NCBI GenBank assembly: GCA_030549335.1
Contig: CM060195.1
Location: forward strand, 17,601,501-17,665,500
Direction of reading: 5' to 3'
DNA from: Pontederia crassipes
Lineage: Eukaryota; Streptophyta; Magnoliopsida; Commelinales; Pontederiaceae
Length of the DNA: 64,000 bases
In this document: one piece after another, positions 59,089 to 64,000 of the stretch
Numbering within the stretch: position 1 is the first letter of the stretch
Layout of the letters: each line of letters begins with the position of its first letter
The notes under the pieces: generated by a model
What the model was told of the DNA's origin: nothing
The model's input: the letters and a program-made list of their open reading frames with translations, nothing else
Database searches by the model: none
Translations under genes and position numbers: made by a program

Positions 59089-59802
59089 TCCGGACGTACG
59101 CCTGCGTATGCCGTATGGTATAAGAGGCAAGTTGCAGATATAGTATATGGATCTGCAGAGCCCTGGACATGCAGCTAAGACTTGTTGAACGGCTGAAAGT
59201 TACGTTTTTAAATTGTAAATAAATAAAAGTTGGATCAACCAAGGAGATTAATGAAAAATAATGTATTTCTATTTAACATAATTTCGAGTCTAATTTCTTA
59301 GGTGCATAAAAAAAATCTCGCAGTGATCCAATATAAAATTAATAGAAAAAAATTATGAATTGTATATATAAATTACCAATTTCAACAATTCAAAGGCCCC
59401 ATTTTATTCCAGACATGAAATCGATCCAATCCGAGTGGAATCAGAATCTTTTTCCCGTCCCTTCATCAGCTCCTCTGTATCATAATTTGACAGTTTGATC
59501 CAAAGGACGTCCATATCCGATCGGACGATCAGTAAGTATTCGGCGAGATAGAGAGGGGGAAAAAAATCTGATAATAAGAGTTGTAATAAGGGAATAAATA
59601 TCAACCAAAGACATGGCTCCAGGCAGCATTTTGTCCACATCTCAAGGTGTCTGCCCTTAAAAATGATATTATAAACGGCAACCGAAGGCAGATAATACTA
59701 TTAGGACCCGTCTGATTGCCTCAGCAGAGATGTGTCCATTTCCATACGTCCTTTTCTCTTCGCATATTATTTTGGAATTCAGCATCTTTGCTTGCTTATT
59801 TA
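59089..59802. other. COI1 upstream region, middle part
   Basis: No gene, element or clear regulatory site recognised. A minus-strand 78-codon frame (59404-59640) matches nothing known to me. Confidence 0.45.
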
Positions 59803-60195
59803 TCTTTTTAGTTTAGTATTAGTATTGGTCTAACAATATGGAGAAAATTAGAATTACAACAACAACAAAGTCTTATCCCATTAGGTGGGGTCGACTACAT
59901 GGATCATACGACGTCAATATATTCGTTGATTCATGTTCATAAGATTCGACATGATTTTATGTTGGCTGTCGGGGCCTAACACAACACTCCTCCTTTATCC
60001 GGGCTTGGGACCGGCTATAAAATATAGGCGAAGTTGGAGAAAATTAGAATTACAATTAAATATAAATAACAGTAGAAAAATAAATAAGAATTTATCTCTT
60101 TTTAGTTTAGTATTATTATTGGTCTAATAATATGGAGAAAATTAAAATTACAATTAAATATAAATAACAGTAGAAAAATAAATAAGAAAAGAACA
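59803..60195. repeat. Tandem duplication (~95 bp unit), first copy split by a retroposon
   Basis: A unit beginning tttagtttagtattattatt and running to gaaaaataaataag occurs twice. The first copy is 59803-59859 plus 60056-60096, the second about 60097-60190. The retroposon at 59860-60035 lies inside the first copy only. Confidence 0.85.
59860..60035 (-). mobile_element. Short (TTG)n-tailed retroposon (SINE or truncated RTE-type LINE)
   Basis: A 176-bp insertion flanked by a perfect 20-bp duplication (59840-59859 and 60036-60055). Read on the minus strand it ends gggataagactttgttgttg, a (TTG)n tail; ccccacctaatgggataag and gccggtcccaagcccgg are typical of a very common plant retroposon 3' end that I associate with RTE-clade LINEs and SINEs using that tail. 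No RNA polymerase III boxes were confirmed. The perfect duplication marks it as young. Confidence 0.8.
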
Positions 60196-60199
60196 AATA

Positions 60200-60563
60200 A
60201 AAAAAACTAGGAAAACTGAAAGTTGAGAAAAAAGGCAAATTTAGGGGGATCTAATTAGACTGTCGTTGCTGATGCTGCTGCTCTACGCTGCCCTCCACCA
60301 CGTCCTGTCGCCCTCCATGGACGGCTCCGCTTGCCCCCTCTGATCTCCAACGAAGCGCACGCCGACGGTCGTCGGAAGAGCTCTCCCTTGCCTCCGCGCC
60401 GCCTTGTGAATCGGTCGCATCTTCGTCCCTCTTCGCTTCCGCTCCTTCGTCCGCTTTCTTTGGAAAACTTTGTCCAACGGTTGGAGATCCATGGCGTCAA
60501 TGGCTCCGCGCAAGTAGATCCGTCCGTAAATCTTCCGGATTTTCCGTCGATCCGTCGACCCCC
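60200..60563 (+). promoter_or_regulatory. COI1: COI1 proximal promoter and 5' untranslated region
   Basis: GC content rises from about 60260 and the sequence becomes C/T-rich (ctccgcgccgcc, cttcgtccctcttcgcttcc), as in plant 5' leaders. No confident TATA box was found; the transcription start is unknown. The open frames on the minus strand over 60255-60983 are shadows of the GC-rich exon. Confidence 0.5.
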
Positions 60564-63500
60564 ATGGAGCAGCAGAAGCGGCGTCGCGCGGAGTCGACGA
60601 CAAGCTCCTGTCCCGTGCCGGACTTGGTCCTGGAGTTCGTCTTCGGTTACCTGGACGACCCCCGCGACCGCGACGCCGTCTCCTTGGTCTCCAAGAAGTG
60701 GCACCACATCGACTCCATCTCCCGCAAGTACGTCACCATCGCCTTCTGCTACTCCACCACCCCCGCCCGCCTCCGCCAGCGCTTCCCCGCCCTTGAGTTC
60801 CTCAAGCTCAAGGGCAAGCCTCGCGCCGCCATGTTCAATCTCATCCCCGAGGACTGGGGCGGATACGCCGGTCCCTGGATGAAGACCGTGGCCGAGGGCC
60901 TTCAGTGCCTCAAGCACATACACCTCCGCCGCATGATAGTGAAGGACGACGACGTCGGCGTGCTGGTAAAGGCCAGAGGCCACATGTTGCTGTCACTCAA
61001 GCTCGACAAATGCTCCGGATTCTCCACGGATGGCCTCCTCCTCATCGCCCGTACCTGCAAGTATGCTACTTTTAATGTTTTCTCCTATCTCGTCAGCTAT
61101 GCTTCTTGGATTTCATTATCTTGTGCTCTAATGTTACTAGCAATTTCAATTTCCTTGCTTTTAGCAATAAATGATAGCTGGTAGTTCTCAACTAAAACGA
61201 TTACTCCAAATTCTGTAATTAATGGAATATCAAATTGGTGAAGATAGCTTATTGATAGGCCTTGCAGTTAAATCTATTGTAAGATCTTTGGACACTCAAT
61301 TGACTCTCTAATTGATTAATCACTCCTGCTAGATATGTATTTGTTTTGCCTGTTTTGGAACATATGAAGTCCCTTCAAGTTATATCGCCCTCCATTGTTT
61401 TGCTGCATCCTAGTCAAACAAGAAAAGGAATATGATTAATATGCTCATTTTGGTTTTGGTTCATATCCATAGTTAAGCCTCGGTATTCCTAGTTATGTGC
61501 TCAACTTGTTGATACTTCTTTCTAATTCTTGTGTTGTGACTTCAGACAATAATGACACAATTGTGGGTTCTCTTTAGATGGTATTGACTTGTTAATTTAC
61601 GCTACTATTTCTTTTTCTTCTCTCTTCTGCATGTCGTTTTCATGCAATTTTATACTGCTTTATCACAAAGCTACTTTCTAACTTAGTGTGGATCTTCTTT
61701 TGTCGTCCATCATGCATGTTTGATGGACTTGCTCTCTGTTTCGGGAATTATGAAACATGAAATGATGTGGCTGAGCTCATTCTCAAGTAAATGAAAGAAA
61801 AAGAAGCAAAGAACTTGGGTGATGTTTTTTCCATAAGGCAAGAAGGATGACAGACTCCTGTATGTCATCCAATTTATTAGTATGCTAAACATTTACGAAA
61901 TAGTCATGTACAAGTGTGCATGGAAAGTATATCAACTGAAATTCAACAATAGTTGGATGACGTAACACATGAAACTGATTTCATTACAGGAATATGCAAA
62001 TAAAAAAAAGAACAGTGAAAATTGTAGTGAAACTGATCCTGTGAATCATGATCTATAAGCTATCCCTTTATCTGATATGTTTGATTCTTCAATATCAAAA
62101 GCTGGCATCTACTTTTGATTACTCTTCTGGCAATTTGACCACTGCAGGTCCCTCTGTCATTCTACATCACTTTCATAACTTGATGAAAGTTCACTAGTTG
62201 TTCTTAGACCATGGACCTGTGATGCAGGACAAACTTTAATTCGTTATGAGTGCAAGGGTCGGAAGACAGTTTATTTGAATTTCATTTTATTTGATTTCTT
62301 TGCATCAGAAATTGAAATAAACTAAGTCTTCCGACGCCAGCTCTCATAACGAATTAAAGGTTTTTCTGCATCAACCTGAGATTATATTTCTCTGAAAACT
62401 CTGTTTACATTTCCTTTTCTGTTTTTTCAGTAAACTATTTTGGGCTAACTAGATTCATTCATGTAGATGCCTTAGGACACTGTTCTTGGAAGAATGCTCC
62501 ATTATGGAGAAAGATGGTGAATGGATTCATGAGCTCGCTGCTAATGATTCTATGTTAGAGTCATTGAACTTTTATATGACGGATCTTAGAGTCTCCCCAC
62601 AGGACCTTGAGCTACTTTCTAGGAACTGTCGGTCTTTAGTTTCATTAAAGATCAGTGAATGTGACGTCACCGATTTACTAGGTTTTTTCCGCACAGCAAC
62701 ATCATTGGTAGAATTTGGAGGTGGCACATTTAATGATCAAATAGGGGAGATAAACAAGTATGCAAAGGTTCAGTTTCCTCCAAGGACATCCTGCCTGGGC
62801 CTCATTTATATGGGGACGAATGAGATGCAAATAATATTTCCATTTGCTGCTTCACTTAAGAAGCTGGATTTGCAATATACTTTGCTCAGCACTGAAGATC
62901 ATTGTCAGTTGATTCAGCGGTGTCCCAATCTAGAAATTTTAGAGGTAAGTCAGCTAGAACTTCTATTCGTATTTGGTTGTAAAATTTTTTAAATTGTCAA
63001 AACTCTCATTCTCAATCTTTACCAGGTGAGAAATGTGATTGGTGACAGGGGATTAGAAGTTGTTGCCCAGACATGCAAGAAACTTCGACGGCTTAGAATA
63101 GAACGAGGTGATGATGAAATGGAGGATGAACATGGTCGAGTTACACAAGTTGGATTGTCAAATCTTGTGCAGGGGTGCTCTGAACTGGAATACATTGCAA
63201 TATATGTTTCTGATATCACAAATGGAGCTTTTGAAGCTGTTGGCACTTTTGGAAAGAACCTGTGTGACTTCCGGCTTGTTTTGTTGGACAGAGAAGAAAG
63301 GATCACAGATCTGCCACTCGACCACGGGGTCCGTGCTTTGTTGACAGGGTGCACCAAGCTTAGGAGATTTGCTTTATATCTCAGACCCGGAGGCCTCACA
63401 GATGTTGGTCTTGGTTATATCGGGGATTATAGCGGCGATATAAGATACATGCTTTTGGGTAATGTTGGAGAATCTGACTATGGAATATTCCTTTTCGCAA

Positions 63501-63808
63501 GAGGTTGCCGGAAATTACAAAAACTGGAACTACGGAGCTGTTGTTTCAGTGAACGTGCATTAGCAATGGCGATGAAGCAGCTGCCTGCCTTGAGATACTT
63601 GTGGGTGCAAGGCTACAAGGCCTCGTCTACTGGCAAGGATCTCTTGGCTATGGCGCGCCCCTTCTGGAACATAGAATTTCTACCTCCAAGACATGGGTTT
63701 GGCAATCATGGAGGCATAGAAAGCCAAGCTCAGATACTGGCTTACTACTCCCTCGCCGGAAAGAGAACAGATTTTCCACATTCTGTGGTTCCGCTGTATC
63801 CGGCATGA
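60564..63808 (+). CDS. COI1: COI1, F-box/LRR jasmonate co-receptor
   Basis: COI1 is the substrate-recognition subunit of the SCF-COI1 ubiquitin ligase in the nucleus. With jasmonoyl-isoleucine it binds JAZ repressors and targets them for degradation. Three exons: 60564-61060, 62467-62944 and 63026-63808, with GT-AG introns of 1406 and 81 bp, giving 585 residues (rice and Arabidopsis about 595 and 592). The F-box is at about residues 16-57 (PVPDLVLEFVFGYLDDPRDR), followed by the LRR solenoid and the conserved tail ILAYYSLAGKR. Residues corresponding to hormone and JAZ contacts in Arabidopsis COI1 are kept: K83, R87, M90, F91, R349, A383, Y385, R408, Y443, R495 and W518. The start is the first ATG of the GC-rich frame. 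Nothing suggests inactivation. Which monocot COI1 paralogue it is cannot be decided here. Confidence 0.96.
61061..62466 (+). other. COI1: COI1 intron 1
   Basis: 1406 bp, donor CAA|gtatgc and acceptor tgtag|ATGCC. AT-rich, with no transposon termini recognised, but it holds the hairpin at 62221-62372. In the mature protein the junction reads ...TCKCLRTLFLEEC, matching other COI1 proteins. Confidence 0.93.
62221..62372. repeat. Imperfect inverted repeat (hairpin) in COI1 intron 1
   Basis: Arms 62221-62283 and 62308-62372, both starting GATGCAG when read from outside in, pair over about 63 nt with roughly eight mismatches and a 2-nt bulge; the loop is about 24 nt. It includes two perfect blocks, tttaattcgttatgag (16 nt) and gtcggaagac (10 nt). 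The shape is that of a plant miRNA precursor or a small MITE; I know no miRNA with this sequence. Confidence 0.85.
62945..63025 (+). other. COI1: COI1 intron 2
   Basis: 81 bp, donor GAG|gtaagt, acceptor accag|GTGAGA, phase 0. The reading frame ...NLEILE|VRNVIGDRG matches other COI1 proteins. Confidence 0.93.
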
Positions 63809-64000
63809 ATGTACATAGTTGCCGAAATTTTTTTTTGCACGTCTTGCTTTGTAATGCAGCTTCTAGTTTGATCTGAGTGGTGAACATGCCTATGTATATT
63901 TTTCTCCTCCTCCCTTTTGAGAGAAACATGTTCATATGTCTAGAATCCCGACTTGGAAGCATCGCCAGGTTCATGCATGCATGGGTCGCGGCTTTTGACT
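63809..64000 (+). other. COI1 3' flank
   Basis: The 3' untranslated region begins after TGA (63806-63808). No clear polyadenylation signal was identified before the end of the window. Confidence 0.6.

Noticed and set aside
60255-60983. 242-codon minus-strand frame opposite COI1 exon 1
   Set aside because: Antisense shadow of a GC-rich coding exon that is certain on the other strand.

Overview
This is a nuclear window from a flowering plant, almost certainly a monocot. It has one intact host gene, at the right end: COI1 (60564-63808), the F-box/leucine-rich-repeat jasmonate co-receptor. Its GC-rich first exon followed by AT-richer later exons is the 5'-to-3' composition gradient common in monocot genes. 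The protein aligns end to end with rice and Arabidopsis COI1 as I remember them, but the species cannot be fixed from sequence alone.

The remaining ~60 kb is layered transposon debris. Layer 1 (about 673-27570) looks like a decayed CACTA element carrying a Transposase_24 remnant and a GC-rich repeat block. Inside it lies a broken Athila-lineage Ty3/gypsy element on the minus strand (962-24384). That Athila is itself interrupted by a solo LTR (2628-3295), by a gypsy element with gag but no recognisable pol (6379-11565, perfect ACCTT target duplication), and by a second Athila/Tat-like non-autonomous element (14921-22885) whose 5' LTR holds a further solo LTR (20298-22120). Nesting is up to four deep.

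Layer 2 (28578-29828) is a cluster of three small TRIM-type elements. Layer 3 (30357-34474) is an older relative of the gag-only gypsy family, hit by a Mutator-type MITE with a perfect 9-bp target duplication (32225-32747). Layer 4 (34561-42657) is a gag-only Ty1/copia compound, LTR-internal-LTR-internal-LTR, framed by one TTTTG duplication; one LTR holds a 295-bp MITE.

Layer 5 (43983-52568) is an almost full-length CACTA DNA transposon with matching TIRs, a GCA target duplication, dense subterminal GACGC repeats, a TNPD-type transposase and a Transposase_24 gene that contains an array of duplicated in-phase exons. Both genes carry stops. Layer 6 (54748-56634) is a small non-autonomous LTR element with a perfect AAACT duplication.

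The COI1 upstream region (56635-60563) holds a second Mutator-type MITE, two complementary trinucleotide microsatellites and a short (TTG)n-tailed retroposon with a 20-bp perfect target duplication. COI1 intron 1 contains a strong imperfect hairpin (62221-62372), the most attractive unexplained signal next to a functional gene. No rRNA, tRNA or CRISPR feature was seen.
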